Source of the DNA: Comamonas sp. lk
GTDB lineage: Bacteria > Pseudomonadota > Gammaproteobacteria > Burkholderiales > Burkholderiaceae_C
Length of the DNA stretch: 32,774 nt
Reading direction: 5' to 3'
Assembly: GCA_945861345.1 (NCBI GenBank)
Contig: CAMATX010000024.1
Coordinates: forward strand, 1 to 32,774
The notes beneath the pieces are model-generated. The model was not told where the DNA came from, ran no database searches, and saw only the letters and a program-made list of their open reading frames with translations. The position numbers and the translations under genes are program-made. Positions 1 to 9,254 of this stretch are shown here, piece by piece (within the stretch, counting starts at the first letter, position 1; every line of letters starts with the position of its first letter).

Positions 1-51
1 AGGGGCTCTGGAATGGCATCGTGGGCTGTGACTTTGAATCCGGGCTTTGGC

Positions 52-68
52 GGGGTGGCCTGCACCTC
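52..68 (+). other. Small stem-loop in the pnp leader
   Basis: Bases 52-57 (GGGGTG) can pair with 63-68 (CACCTC) around a 5-base loop, with one G-U pair. It lies 31 bases ahead of the pnp start codon. In enterobacteria the pnp leader carries an RNase III-processed hairpin used for autoregulation; whether this much smaller structure plays any such role is inference. The rest of bases 1-99 shows no gene end that I can recognise; rpsO, the usual upstream neighbour, is not visible. Confidence 0.25.
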
Positions 69-99
69 CCACCTGTTGAGAAAGTAATGGAGATACACC

Positions 100-2214
100 A
101 TGACCATGTTTAAAAAAGTTAGTAAAACCTTCCAGTGGGGCCAGCACACGGTCACCATGGAAACCGGCGAAATCGCACGTCAGTCCACTGGCGCAGTGCT
201 GCTCGATATGGACGGCACCGTAGTTTTGGCCACCGTTGTGGCCCGCACCGAAGGCAAAGCCGGCCAGGATTTCTTCCCCCTGACGGTGGATTACCTGGAA
301 AAAAGCTATGCCGCAGGCAAGATCCCCGGCAGCTTTTTCAAGCGCGAAGGCCGCCCCAGCGAGTTCGAGACCCTGACCAGCCGCCTGATCGACCGCCCCA
401 TCCGCCCCTTGTTCCCCGAAGGCTTCTTCAATGAAGTGCATGTCGTGGTGCATACCGTGTCGCTCAACCCCGAAGTGGACGCAGACATCGCCGCCATGAT
501 TGCCGTGAGTGCGGCGCTGTCGGTCAGTGGCGTTCCGTTTAGCGGCCCCATCGGCGCGGCCCGTGTCGGTTATGTCAATGGCCAATACATCCTCAACCCT
601 GGCCAAACCGCACGCAAAGATTCGGTGATGGACCTGGTGGTCGCCGGTACCGAAGCGGCTGTGTTGATGGTCGAGTCCGAAGCGCAGCAATTGTCGGAAG
701 ACATCATGTTGGGTGCCGTGGTGTTTGGCCATGAGCAAGGCAATATTGCTATCAACGCCATCCACGAACTGGTGCGCGACGCAGGTAAACCCGTGTGGGA
801 CTGGAAAGCCCCCGCCAAAGACGAAGCGCTGATTGCCAAGATCGACGGTCTGGCCAAAGACAAACTGGTTGCCGCTTACCAAATTCGCAACAAGCAAGCC
901 CGCACCCAAGCCTGCCGCGTTGCCTATGCGGACGTGATGGCTGCACTCAAAGCCGAAGGCGCTGCGTTTGACAGCGTAGGCGTGGAAGGCCTGTTGTTCG
1001 AAATCGAAGCCAAGATTGTGCGCAGCCAAATTTTGGCGGGCGAGCCCCGTATCGATGGCCGCGACACGCGCACCGTTCGCGCTATCGAAATCCGCAACGG
1101 CGTACTGCCCCGCACCCACGGTTCTGCCCTGTTCACACGCGGCGAAACCCAGGCGCTGGTGGTCACCACCCTAGGTACCGAGCGCGATGCCCAGCGCATT
1201 GACGCACTCAGCGGCGACTATGAAGACCGCTTCATGCTGCACTACAACATGCCTCCGTTTGCGACTGGTGAAACCGGCCGTGTGGGTACGCCCAAGCGCC
1301 GCGAAATTGGCCATGGCCGTCTGGCCAAGCGCGCCTTGGCCGCTTGCCTGCCCAGCAAAGAAGACTTCCCCTACACCATGCGTGTGGTGTCTGAAATCAC
1401 CGAGTCCAACGGCTCCTCGTCCATGGCTTCGGTCTGCGGCGGTTGCTTGTCGCTGATGGACGCTGGCGTGCCCATGAAAGCGCACGTGGCCGGTATCGCC
1501 ATGGGCCTGATCAAGGAAGACAACCGCTTTGCGGTGTTGACCGACATCTTGGGCGACGAAGATCATTTGGGCGATATGGACTTCAAAGTGGCTGGTACCA
1601 CGCACGGTATTACTGCTTTGCAAATGGACATCAAAATCCAAGGCATTACCAAAGAAATCATGCAAGTGGCATTGGCCCAGGCCAAAGAAGCGCGCATGCA
1701 TATCTTGGGCAAGATGCAAGAAGCCATGGCTGGTGCCAAAGCCGAAGTCTCCAACTTCGCACCGCGTCTGTTCACCATGAAGATCAACCCCGAGAAAATC
1801 CGTGACGTGATCGGCAAAGGCGGCGCAGTGATCCGCGCGCTGACCGAAGAGACCGGCACCCAAATCAACATCGAGGAAGACGGCACCATCACCATCGCTT
1901 CGAGCGACCCGGCCAAGGCCGAAGAGGCTAAGCGCCGCATCGAAGAGATCACTGCTGAAGTGGAAATCGGCAAGGTCTATGAAGGCCCGATCACCAAGAT
2001 TTTGGACTTCGGTGCTCTGGTTAACCTGTTGCCTGGCAAAGACGGTTTGCTGCACATCAGCCAGATCGCGCACGAGCGTGTGGAAAAGGTCACCGACTAC
2101 CTGTCTGAAGGCCAGATCGTGCGCGTCAAAGTGCTCGAGACGGACGAAAAAGGTCGCGTCAAGCTGTCGATGAAGGCTTTGCTGGACCGCCCGGTCCACA
2201 ACGAGCACGCCTGA
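100..2214 (+). CDS. pnp: Polyribonucleotide nucleotidyltransferase (PNPase)
   Basis: Phosphorolytic 3'-to-5' exoribonuclease of mRNA decay, a cytoplasmic trimer and usual degradosome partner. The 704-residue protein has the full family layout: first RNase PH domain (about 14-145, with the FFKREGRPS signature near 80), helical linker, second RNase PH domain (about 325-520), KH domain (about 556-615, VIGKGG loop near 570) and S1 domain (about 624-693). The active-site block [11 protein letters not shown] supplies D488 and D494, equivalent to E. coli D486 and D492; the phosphate-binding SNGSSS motif lies upstream. There is no long acidic tail. ATG at 100 is preceded by GGAGA with 6 bases spacing; a second in-frame ATG at 106 is the alternative. 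An 8-bp stem-loop follows the stop codon. Identification is secure. Confidence 0.98.
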   Translation: MTMFKKVSKTFQWGQHTVTMETGEIARQSTGAVLLDMDGTVVLATVVARTEGKAGQDFFPLTVDYLEKSYAAGKIPGSFFKREGRPSEFETLTSRLIDRPIRPLFPEGFFNEVHVVVHTVSLNPEVDADIAAMIAVSAALSVSGVPFSGPIGAARVGYVNGQYILNPGQTARKDSVMDLVVAGTEAAVLMVESEAQQLSEDIMLGAVVFGHEQGNIAINAIHELVRDAGKPVWDWKAPAKDEALIAKIDGLAKDKLVAAYQIRNKQARTQACRVAYADVMAALKAEGAAFDSVGVEGLLFEIEAKIVRSQILAGEPRIDGRDTRTVRAIEIRNGVLPRTHGSALFTRGETQALVVTTLGTERDAQRIDALSGDYEDRFMLHYNMPPFATGETGRVGTPKRREIGHGRLAKRALAACLPSKEDFPYTMRVVSEITESNGSSSMASVCGGCLSLMDAGVPMKAHVAGIAMGLIKEDNRFAVLTDILGDEDHLGDMDFKVAGTTHGITALQMDIKIQGITKEIMQVALAQAKEARMHILGKMQEAMAGAKAEVSNFAPRLFTMKINPEKIRDVIGKGGAVIRALTEETGTQINIEEDGTITIASSDPAKAEEAKRRIEEITAEVEIGKVYEGPITKILDFGALVNLLPGKDGLLHISQIAHERVEKVTDYLSEGQIVRVKVLETDEKGRVKLSMKALLDRPVHNEHA

Positions 2215-2222
2215 TCGGAGTC

Positions 2223-2242
2223 CGGGGCGCGCAAGTGCCCCG
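2223..2242 (+). other. GNRA-capped stem-loop downstream of pnp
   Basis: CGGGGCGC (2223-2230) pairs with GTGCCCCG (2235-2242), an 8-bp stem with one G-U pair closed by a GCAA tetraloop. It starts 9 bases after the pnp stop. No U-run follows, so it is more likely an RNA-processing or 3'-end-stabilising structure, or an imperfect terminator, than a classical intrinsic terminator. It separates pnp from the following oxidoreductase gene. Confidence 0.5.
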
Positions 2243-2277
2243 ATGTGTTATGCAACGATTGCCTACGGTGAATGCCT

Positions 2278-3273
2278 ATGAAAGTCATTGAGATTTCCAG
2301 TTTCGGCGCGCCCGAGGTGCTGGTGCTTGCCCAGCGGGAGAGGCCGGTTGCCGGCCCTGGCGAGTTGCTGATCCGTGTCAGCGCCAGTGGCATTAACCGC
2401 CCTGACGTTTTGCAGCGATTGGGCCACTACCCCGCGCCGCCGGGAGCCTCTGATATTCCGGGGCTGGAAGTCGCGGGCGTGGTCGAGTCAGGTGACGCAC
2501 AGGCTATGGCGGCTGCCGGTATCCATGTGGGCCAGCGCGTCTGCGCGCTGGTGGCCGGTGGCGGTTATGCGCAGTGGTGCGTGGCGCCCGTAGGCCAGTG
2601 CCTGCCGGTGCCTAAGGGCTGGAGCGATACCGATGCAGCCGGGCTGCCCGAGACATTTTTCACCGTCTGGAGCAATGTTTTTGACCGCGGGCGGCTGCAA
2701 GCCGGAGAGACCTTACTCGTCCAAGGCGGCTCCAGCGGGATTGGCGTCACTGCCATCCAAATGGCCAAGGCCATGGGCGCTACGGTGATCGTGACGGCGG
2801 GCAATGACGACAAATGCAAGGCCTGCCTGGCCTTAGGCGCGGACCACGCCATCAATTACAAAACCCAGGACTTTGAGGCCGAAGTGGCCCGCATCACGGG
2901 CAAGCGGGGCGTCGACGTGGTGCTCGATATGGTGGCTGGCGCGTATGTGGCCAAAGAGGTCAATTGCCTGGCCGAGGACGGACGTTTGGTCTTTATTGCC
3001 GTGCAAGGCGGGGTGAAGGCTGATTTCAATGCCGGCCTGGTCCTGCGTAAGCGATTGACGATTACGGGATCGACCCTGCGGATCCGCCCGGTTGAATTTA
3101 AGGCGGCCATCGCCCAGTCGCTGTTGCGTCATGTGTGGCCATTGCTGGAGAGTGGGGCTATCAAGCCGGTGCTGCACGCGGCTTATCCGGCCAGCCAGGC
3201 CGCCCAAGCCCATGCGGACATGCAAGCGAGCCAGCACGTGGGCAAAATCGTGCTCGAGTGGGCCGGCATATGA
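2278..3273 (+). CDS. NAD(P)H quinone oxidoreductase, zinc-independent MDR family (PIG3-like)
   Basis: Medium-chain dehydrogenase/reductase of the zeta-crystallin/TP53I3 group, expected to reduce quinones with NAD(P)H in the cytoplasm. The N-terminal GroES-like half ([33 protein letters not shown]) is followed by a Rossmann fold with [17 protein letters not shown] near 145-160 and the downstream GADHAINY motif. The cysteine cluster of zinc alcohol dehydrogenases is absent. About 331 residues, normal length. The start is a choice: ATG at 2272 touches the Shine-Dalgarno-like GGTGA (2267-2271), whereas ATG at 2278 is spaced 6 bases from it and gives the common MKxIEI start, so 2278 is preferred. 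Its stop overlaps the tpiA start (ATGA, 3270-3273), so the two are translationally coupled. The physiological substrate is unknown. Confidence 0.9.
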   Translation: MKVIEISSFGAPEVLVLAQRERPVAGPGELLIRVSASGINRPDVLQRLGHYPAPPGASDIPGLEVAGVVESGDAQAMAAAGIHVGQRVCALVAGGGYAQWCVAPVGQCLPVPKGWSDTDAAGLPETFFTVWSNVFDRGRLQAGETLLVQGGSSGIGVTAIQMAKAMGATVIVTAGNDDKCKACLALGADHAINYKTQDFEAEVARITGKRGVDVVLDMVAGAYVAKEVNCLAEDGRLVFIAVQGGVKADFNAGLVLRKRLTITGSTLRIRPVEFKAAIAQSLLRHVWPLLESGAIKPVLHAAYPASQAAQAHADMQASQHVGKIVLEWAGI

Positions 3274-4013
3274 AAAAACTGGTGGCAGGCAACTGGAAGA
3301 TGAACGGTTCTCTGGCCGCCAACGCTGCCTTGCTGGATGCATTGCGTGTTCATTTAACGAAGCCTGTCGCCTGCGATGTCGCGCTGTGCGTGCCTGCGCC
3401 CTACTTGGCGCAAGTGCAGGCGCTGGTGCAGGGCAGTGGCATGGTTTTGGGGGCGCAGGATGTTTCCGCCTACGAATCCGGGGCGTATACCGGCGAGTTT
3501 TCGGCGGCCATGCTGCAAGATTTTGGGGTCCGCTATGCCATAGTCGGCCATTCGGAGCGGCGTCAATTCCACCAGGAGACTGATGCGTTGGTAGCGATCA
3601 AGGCCCAGCGCGCCTTGGCAGCGGGTATCACTCCGATTGTTTGCGTGGGCGAGACCCTGGCCGAGCGCGAGGCGGGCCTGACTTTCGAGGTGGTCAAGCG
3701 CCAGTTGGCCGCTGTGGTGCACCTGAACGGGCATTGCATTAGTGAAATTGTGCTGGCCTACGAGCCGGTATGGGCCATTGGTACTGGCAAAACGGCCAGC
3801 CCGCAGGAGGCTCAGGCCGTCCATCTGGTCTTACGCCAGCAGCTACAGGCCGCCTCTGAGCGCGCCGATCGCGTACGCATCGTGTACGGCGGAAGCATGA
3901 ATGCGGCCAACGCGGCGTCCTTGCTGGCCGAGCACGACATTGACGGCGGATTGATTGGCGGCGCGTCCTTGAAGGCGCCAGATTTTTTAGCAATTGTCCA
4001 GGCGGCGCAGTGA
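3270..4013 (+). CDS. tpiA: Triosephosphate isomerase
   Basis: Interconverts dihydroxyacetone phosphate and glyceraldehyde 3-phosphate in glycolysis and gluconeogenesis, a cytoplasmic TIM-barrel dimer. The 247-residue product has the complete active site: N8 and K10 in AGNWKMNG, H94 in IVGHSERR, E165 in [12 protein letters not shown] with loop 6 after it, and the phosphate-binding GGSMN and GGLIGGASL segments at the C-terminus. The reading frame is open further upstream, but that sequence lies inside the previous gene; the ATG at 3270 gives the canonical [10 protein letters not shown] start and a 4-base ATGA overlap with the quinone oxidoreductase stop. Followed after 34 bases by secG. Confidence 0.97.
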   Translation: MKKLVAGNWKMNGSLAANAALLDALRVHLTKPVACDVALCVPAPYLAQVQALVQGSGMVLGAQDVSAYESGAYTGEFSAAMLQDFGVRYAIVGHSERRQFHQETDALVAIKAQRALAAGITPIVCVGETLAEREAGLTFEVVKRQLAAVVHLNGHCISEIVLAYEPVWAIGTGKTASPQEAQAVHLVLRQQLQAASERADRVRIVYGGSMNAANAASLLAEHDIDGGLIGGASLKAPDFLAIVQAAQ

Positions 4014-4047
4014 CGCGGCCTGGTTTAGTTTTTTCCAGGAGTAGAAG

Positions 4048-4401
4048 ATGAGTTACATGGTTACAGTCATCCTGACAGTGCAGATGGTTTCGGCGGTGGC
4101 GATGATCGGCCTGATTTTGATCCAGCACGGCAAGGGCGCCGATATGGGTGCGGCATTTGGCAGCGGCGGCTCGGGCAGCCTTTTTGGTGCCAGTGGAAGT
4201 GCTAATTTCTTGTCCCGGACGACGGCCGTCTTGGCAACCGTTTTCTTCGTATGCACGCTGGCATTGGCCTATTTTGGCAATTTGCACCCGGCTGGCACAT
4301 CCAGTGTTTTGGACAGCGCTGCGGCCCCCGCAGCACCGGCCAGCGCGGCAGCTTCTGCGGCGCCAGCGGCCTCGGGCGCGGCTCAAATACCGGCCAATTG
4401 A
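4048..4401 (+). CDS. secG: Preprotein translocase subunit SecG
   Basis: Small inner-membrane subunit of the SecYEG channel that assists SecA-driven protein export. The 117-residue protein has two membrane segments (about 4-24 and 53-74) separated by the characteristic cytoplasmic loop QHGKGADMGAAFGSG...SLFGASGS, and ends in a low-complexity Ala/Ser/Pro tail (from about residue 88) typical of betaproteobacterial SecG. AGGAG at 4037-4041 sits 6 bases before the ATG; its first bases also lie in the 3' arm of a 5-bp hairpin (CCTGG 4019-4023 / CCAGG 4035-4039), which could modestly mask the ribosome binding site. The tpiA-secG order is widely conserved in Burkholderiales. Confidence 0.95.
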   Translation: MSYMVTVILTVQMVSAVAMIGLILIQHGKGADMGAAFGSGGSGSLFGASGSANFLSRTTAVLATVFFVCTLALAYFGNLHPAGTSSVLDSAAAPAAPASAAASAAPAASGAAQIPAN

Positions 4402-4517
4402 CCCTCGTCAAAAAGTCAGCGCGCGTCCTCTAACACTCTGCAAATCAGGGTAAACTCGTAGGCTAATCAAGAGTTACAGGGCGTCCTAAACGCCCGGGCT
4501 CTGCGTAGTGAAAAGCC
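4402..4517 (+). promoter_or_regulatory. Spacer ahead of tRNA-Leu and nuo; candidate promoter region
   Basis: The 116 bases between secG and the tRNA hold no gene. A -10-like TAAACT lies at 4451-4456, about 60 bases ahead of the tRNA, but I find no good -35 at proper spacing. A 5-bp hairpin, GGGCG (4479-4483) with CGCCC (4491-4495), has no U-run after it and so does not look like an intrinsic terminator. If a promoter for the tRNA and the nuo operon exists nearby, this is where it should lie; the placement is inference. Confidence 0.3.
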
Positions 4518-4602
4518 GCCGTCGTGGTGAAATTGGTAGACACGCTATCTTGAGGGGGTAGTGGCGAAAGCTGTGCGAGTTCGAGTCTCGCCGACGGCAC
4601 CA
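4518..4602 (+). tRNA. tRNA-Leu, anticodon GAG
   Basis: An 85-base class II tRNA with a long variable arm. The acceptor stem GCCGTCG (4518-4524) pairs exactly with CGACGGC (4592-4598), followed by discriminator A and encoded CCA. The anticodon stem CTATC/GGTAG encloses loop TTGAGGG, giving anticodon GAG, which reads CUC and CUU. The T arm carries GTTCGAGTC. It closely resembles E. coli tRNA-Leu(GAG) in the D and anticodon arms. It lies on the nuo strand, 75 bases before nuoA. Confidence 0.97.
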
Positions 4603-4677
4603 TAGCAAGAAAGCGCTGCGGACCCGTAAGGGTGCTGCAAAGAATCAGACTTATCGTCGGGTGACGACTATTTAGCT
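4603..4677 (+). other. tRNA-nuoA spacer with two small hairpins
   Basis: Two short hairpins are visible: ACCC/GGGT around a GTAA loop (4622-4633) and GTCG/CGAC around GGTGA (4656-4668). Neither has a U-run. The second presents a Shine-Dalgarno-like GGTGA in its loop, 13 bases ahead of the nuoA ATG; no better ribosome binding site is seen for nuoA. No terminator separates the tRNA from the nuo operon, so readthrough is plausible. Confidence 0.3.
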
Positions 4678-5037
4678 ATGAATCTGGACCAATACCTTCC
4701 TGTTTTGCTGTTTATTCTGGTCGGCATCGCTATCGGCATCATCCCCCAGGTCTTGGGTTACATCCTCGGGCCTAACCGTCCGGATGCGGCAAAAAACTCC
4801 CCCTATGAATGCGGCTTTGAAGCCTTCGAAGACGCGCGCATGAAGTTTGACGTGCGCTACTACCTCGTAGCCATCTTGTTCATCCTGTTCGACCTGGAGA
4901 TTGCGTTTTTATTCCCATGGGCGGTGTCGCTCAAGGAAATCGGCGCGCTGGGTTTTTGGTCCGTGATGCTGTTCCTGGCAATTTTGGTTGTCGGCTTTGC
5001 CTACGAATGGAAAAAAGGGGCCCTTGACTGGGAATAA
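4678..5037 (+). CDS. nuoA: NADH-quinone oxidoreductase subunit A
   Basis: Small membrane subunit of complex I (ND3 homologue) at the junction between the peripheral and membrane arms, lining the quinone access region. The 119-residue protein shows three membrane helices (about 7-28, 62-83, 92-112). The conserved loop after helix 1 carries [24 protein letters not shown], whose Cys is the ND3 switch-loop cysteine. First gene of the nuo operon. No convincing ribosome binding site lies just upstream. Four bases separate its stop from the nuoB ATG. Confidence 0.97.
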   Translation: MNLDQYLPVLLFILVGIAIGIIPQVLGYILGPNRPDAAKNSPYECGFEAFEDARMKFDVRYYLVAILFILFDLEIAFLFPWAVSLKEIGALGFWSVMLFLAILVVGFAYEWKKGALDWE

Positions 5038-5041
5038 GACC

Positions 5042-5521
<480 letters not shown>

Positions 5522-5529
5522 GCCCAGAT

Positions 5530-6138
5530 ATGACCACTTTTTCTGTTCGCCCTGAAGACACCCAGGCTGCGGTTGCGCTGGCCTTGGGTGACAAAATCAA
5601 GCGTATTTCTGTCGATCTGGGGGAGGTCAAAGTCTTGGTCTCGGCTGAGGATTACCACGCTGCGGCCTTGCTTTTGCGCGACAGCGCGGGCTGCCAGTTT
5701 GAGCAAATGATCGACCTGTGTGCCGTGGACTATTCCACCTACGGCGATGGCCGTTACGAGGGCCCGCGCTATTGCGTGGTGGTTCATTTGCTGTCGGTCA
5801 GTCTCAACCAACGCCTGCGCCTGAAGGTCTTCGCGCCGGATGACGACATGCCAGCGGTGGACTCCATCAATGATATTTGGAACTCGGCCAACTGGTTCGA
5901 GCGTGAGGCCTTTGACCTTTTTGGCGTGGTGTTTGAAGGCCACGAAGACCTGCGTCGCATCCTGACCGATTACGGTTTTATCGGCCACCCCTTTCGCAAA
6001 GACTTCCCCACCACCGGCCATGTGGAAATGCGCTATGACGCCGAGCAGGCTCGCGTGATCTACCAGCCTGTGACCATCGAGACCCGCGAAATCACGCCGC
6101 GCATCATCCGCGAAGAGAACTACGGAGGCCTGCACTAA
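5530..6138 (+). CDS. nuoC: NADH-quinone oxidoreductase subunit C
   Basis: The 30-kDa peripheral-arm subunit, without cofactor, which packs against NuoD. The 202-residue protein contains the family signature [20 protein letters not shown] followed by [19 protein letters not shown], and the conserved end [11 protein letters not shown]. NuoC is separate from NuoD here, unlike the fused NuoCD of E. coli. The frame extends upstream through the end of nuoB, but the ATG at 5530, 8 bases after the nuoB stop, gives a standard N-terminus ([10 protein letters not shown]). Twelve bases separate it from nuoD. Confidence 0.96.
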   Translation: MTTFSVRPEDTQAAVALALGDKIKRISVDLGEVKVLVSAEDYHAAALLLRDSAGCQFEQMIDLCAVDYSTYGDGRYEGPRYCVVVHLLSVSLNQRLRLKVFAPDDDMPAVDSINDIWNSANWFEREAFDLFGVVFEGHEDLRRILTDYGFIGHPFRKDFPTTGHVEMRYDAEQARVIYQPVTIETREITPRIIREENYGGLH

Positions 6139-6150
6139 GCAGGGCTCGCT

Positions 6151-7404
6151 ATGGCTGAGATCAAAAACTACACCCTCAATTTCGGCCCGCAGCATCCGGC
6201 CGCCCATGGCGTTCTGCGCCTGGTGCTCGAGCTCGACGGCGAAGTCATCCAGCGCGCAGATCCGCACATTGGCCTGCTGCACCGCGCCACCGAAAAGCTG
6301 GCCGAGACCAAGACTTACATCCAGGCGCTGCCCTATATGGACCGCCTGGACTATGTGTCCATGATGTGCAACGAGCACGCCTATTGCCTGGCCATTGAGA
6401 AGCTGCTGGGTATTGAGGTGCCGATCCGCGCCCAATACATCCGCGTGATGTACGCGGAAATTACCCGTTTACTCAACCACCTGATGTGGTTGGGCTCGCA
6501 TGGCAATGACTGCGGCAGCTCCACCATCCTGATTTACACCTTTCGCGAGCGCGAGGACCTTTTTGACATGTACGAGGCGGCCAGCGGCGCGCGCATGCAT
6601 GCGGCTTATTTCCGTCCGGGCGGCGTATACCGTGACTTGCCGGACACCATGCCGCAGTTCAAGGCCAATAAGGTACGCAATGCCAAAGGGATTGCGGCGC
6701 TCAACGAAAACCGCCAAGGCTCCTTGCTGGACTTCATTGAAAACTTCACGCAACGCTTCCCGCAATGTCTGGCCGAGTACCACACGCTGCTCACCGACAA
6801 CCGCATCTGGAAGCAGCGCACCGTCAATATCGGTATCGTGAGCCCCGAGCGGGCGCTCAACATGGGCTTTACCGGCCCGATGCTGCGCGGCTCTGGCATC
6901 GCCTGGGATTTGCGCAAAAAGCAACCCTACGACGTTTATTCGCAAATGGACTTTGATATTCCCGTGGGTAAAACCGGCGACGTGTATGACCGCTACCTGG
7001 TGCGCATGGAAGAGATGAAGCAGTCCAACCGCATCATTGAGCAGTGCGTGCAATGGCTCAAAGCCAACCCCGGCCCGGTCATCACCGACAACCACAAAGT
7101 GGCGCCGCCCTCGCGCGAGTCGATGAAGACCCATATGGAAGGCTTGATCCACCATTTCAAGCTTTTCACCGAAGGCTTTCATGTGCCGCAGGGCGAGGCC
7201 TATGCTGCGGTGGAGCACCCTAAGGGCGAGTTTGGCATTTACATCGTCAGCGACGGCGCTAACAAGCCTTATCGCCTGAAGATTCGTCCCCCTGGTTTTG
7301 CCCACCTGGCCGCGCTCAATGAAATGGCCAAGGGCCACATGATTGCCGATGCGGTGTCCATCATTGGCACCATGGACATTGTTTTTGGAGAGATTGACCG
7401 ATGA
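6151..7404 (+). CDS. nuoD: NADH-quinone oxidoreductase subunit D
   Basis: The 49-kDa subunit of complex I, forming the quinone-binding pocket with NuoB and NuoH. The 417-residue protein has [21 protein letters not shown] at the N-terminus, with H19 equivalent to the quinone-contacting His, and Y68 in [11 protein letters not shown] equivalent to the quinone-head-group Tyr. [12 protein letters not shown] and the terminal VFGEIDR are family marks. Its stop TGA (7402-7404) sits within the double start ATGATG of nuoE, suggesting translational coupling. Confidence 0.98.
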   Translation: MAEIKNYTLNFGPQHPAAHGVLRLVLELDGEVIQRADPHIGLLHRATEKLAETKTYIQALPYMDRLDYVSMMCNEHAYCLAIEKLLGIEVPIRAQYIRVMYAEITRLLNHLMWLGSHGNDCGSSTILIYTFREREDLFDMYEAASGARMHAAYFRPGGVYRDLPDTMPQFKANKVRNAKGIAALNENRQGSLLDFIENFTQRFPQCLAEYHTLLTDNRIWKQRTVNIGIVSPERALNMGFTGPMLRGSGIAWDLRKKQPYDVYSQMDFDIPVGKTGDVYDRYLVRMEEMKQSNRIIEQCVQWLKANPGPVITDNHKVAPPSRESMKTHMEGLIHHFKLFTEGFHVPQGEAYAAVEHPKGEFGIYIVSDGANKPYRLKIRPPGFAHLAALNEMAKGHMIADAVSIIGTMDIVFGEIDR

Positions 7405-7892
7405 TGTCGGATGCCACCAAGGCGCGCTTTGATCGCGAAGTCGCCAAATACCCTGCGGACCAGAAGCAGTCGGCTGTGATGGCCTGTCTGGCCATCGTGC
7501 AGCAAGAGCTCGGTTGGGTCAGCCCCGAGAGCGAGCGCGTGGTCGCGGAGCACCTGGGCATGGCGCCTATCGCGGTGCACGAGGTGACGACCTTCTACAA
7601 CATGTACAACCAGCAGCCCTTGGGCAAATACAAGCTCAATGTGTGCACCAATTTGCCCTGTCAGCTTCGCGGTGGTGCCCAGGCTTTGGCCCATTTGGAG
7701 GGTGCGCTGGGCATTCACGCTGGCCAAACCACAGCCGATGGTCTGTTTACCCTGCAGCCCAGTGAATGCCAAGGCGCTTGCGCCGACGCGCCGGTGCTGC
7801 TGGTCAATGACCGCCATATGTGCAGTTTTATGAGCTCTGAGAAGCTTGACCAGCTGATCGCCGACCTCAAGCATGCGGAGGGCGCGCAATGA
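7401..7892 (+). CDS. nuoE: NADH-quinone oxidoreductase subunit E
   Basis: The 24-kDa peripheral subunit carrying [2Fe-2S] cluster N1a. The thioredoxin-like 163-residue protein shows the ligand pairs C82-x4-C87 ([11 protein letters not shown]) and C123-x3-C127 ([11 protein letters not shown]), plus the conserved [10 protein letters not shown]. Two start codons lie back to back (7401 and 7404) over the nuoD stop; the first gives a 4-base overlap and is annotated. The nuoE stop in turn overlaps the nuoF start by 4 bases (7889-7892). Confidence 0.96.
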   Translation: MMSDATKARFDREVAKYPADQKQSAVMACLAIVQQELGWVSPESERVVAEHLGMAPIAVHEVTTFYNMYNQQPLGKYKLNVCTNLPCQLRGGAQALAHLEGALGIHAGQTTADGLFTLQPSECQGACADAPVLLVNDRHMCSFMSSEKLDQLIADLKHAEGAQ

Positions 7893-9241
7893 CGCTACAA
7901 CAAGTATTGGCACCTTTCCAGGCGACAGGCCGGGAAAGCTCGTTCCATGGTCGCCACAAAGGCGCCCAAATTTTGGCCGATTTGGACGGCAGCAACTGGG
8001 GCATTGCCGCCTACCAGGCGCGCGGCGGCTACCAAGCCTTGCGCAAAATTCTCGGGCAAGATGGCGGCGAAGGCATGACGCAAGACCAAGTCATTGCGAC
8101 GGTCAAAGAGTCCGGTTTGCGTGGCCGTGGCGGCGCCGGGTTCCCCACGGGTCTGAAGTGGAGCTTCATGCCGCGCCAGTTTCCCGGCCAGAAATATCTG
8201 GTCTGCAACTCGGACGAAGGCGAGCCCGGCACCTGCAAAGACCGCGACATCATGCAGTTCAACCCGCATACGGTCATTGAAGGCATGGCGATTGCGGCCT
8301 ACGCCATGGGCATCACGGTGGGTTACAACTACATCCACGGCGAGATTTTCCAAACCTACGAGCGCTTCGAAGCCGCGCTAGAAGAAGCCCGCGCGGCGGG
8401 CTTGTTGGGCCAAAACATCATGGGTAGTAATTTCAGCTTTCAGCTGCATGCGACGCATGGCTTTGGCGCCTATATCTGCGGCGAAGAGACGGCCTTGCTG
8501 GAATCGCTGGAAGGCAAAAAAGGCCAACCCCGCTTTAAGCCGCCATTTCCGGCCAGCTTTGGCCTCTACGGCAAGCCGACCACCATCAACAACACTGAGA
8601 CCTTTGCGGCGGTGCCTTGGATCATCCGCAATGGCGGCGCGGCTTACTTGGCCTGCGGCAAGCCCAACAACGGTGGCACCAAGATTTTTTCAGTCAGTGG
8701 CGATGTGCAGCGCCCCGGCAATTACGAAGTGCCCATGGGCACGCCCTTTGCCGAGTTGCTGGAGATGGCCGGCGGCATGCGCCCGGGCCGTACGCTCAAG
8801 GCGGTGATACCCGGCGGTTCCTCGGCGCCGGTGTTGCCAGCCAGCATCATGATGGACATCACCATGGACTATGACGCGATTGCCAAGGCCGGCTCCATGC
8901 TGGGCTCGGGCGCCGTGATCGTCATGGACGATACGCGTTGCATGGTCAAGTCATTGCAGCGACTGTCCTACTTTTATTCGCACGAGTCCTGCGGCCAATG
9001 TACGCCGTGCCGCGAAGGCACTGGCTGGCTTTGGCGTATGGTGGACCGCATTGAAAACGGCCAGGGCCGTGCCAGCGACTTAGAACTGCTTGACAGCGTT
9101 GCCGGGAACATCATGGGCCGCACGATTTGCGCGCTGGGCGACGCGGCGGCTATGCCGGTGCGCGGCATGCTCAAGCACTTCCGGTCCGAATTTGAACACC
9201 ACATAGAGCATAAGACCTGCGTGGTCGGTGCCTACGTGTAA
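7889..9241 (+). CDS. nuoF: NADH-quinone oxidoreductase subunit F
   Basis: The 51-kDa catalytic entry subunit: binds NADH and FMN and holds [4Fe-4S] cluster N3. In the 450-residue protein the nucleotide-binding [13 protein letters not shown] segment is followed by the FMN-contacting [13 protein letters not shown] and later [14 protein letters not shown]. Cluster N3 ligands are C368, C371 and C374 ([12 protein letters not shown]) and C414 (TICALGD). The ATG at 7889 overlaps the nuoE stop by 4 bases. Thirteen bases lie between its stop and the nuoG start. Confidence 0.98.
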   Translation: MTLQQVLAPFQATGRESSFHGRHKGAQILADLDGSNWGIAAYQARGGYQALRKILGQDGGEGMTQDQVIATVKESGLRGRGGAGFPTGLKWSFMPRQFPGQKYLVCNSDEGEPGTCKDRDIMQFNPHTVIEGMAIAAYAMGITVGYNYIHGEIFQTYERFEAALEEARAAGLLGQNIMGSNFSFQLHATHGFGAYICGEETALLESLEGKKGQPRFKPPFPASFGLYGKPTTINNTETFAAVPWIIRNGGAAYLACGKPNNGGTKIFSVSGDVQRPGNYEVPMGTPFAELLEMAGGMRPGRTLKAVIPGGSSAPVLPASIMMDITMDYDAIAKAGSMLGSGAVIVMDDTRCMVKSLQRLSYFYSHESCGQCTPCREGTGWLWRMVDRIENGQGRASDLELLDSVAGNIMGRTICALGDAAAMPVRGMLKHFRSEFEHHIEHKTCVVGAYV

Positions 9242-9254
9242 TCGGTGCAGCAAC

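Noticed and set aside
1171-2208. 345-codon open frame antisense to pnp
   Set aside because: The frame mirrors codon bias of the real gene; the predicted product is His/Gln/Asp/Phe-rich with no family resemblance, and pnp is unmistakable.
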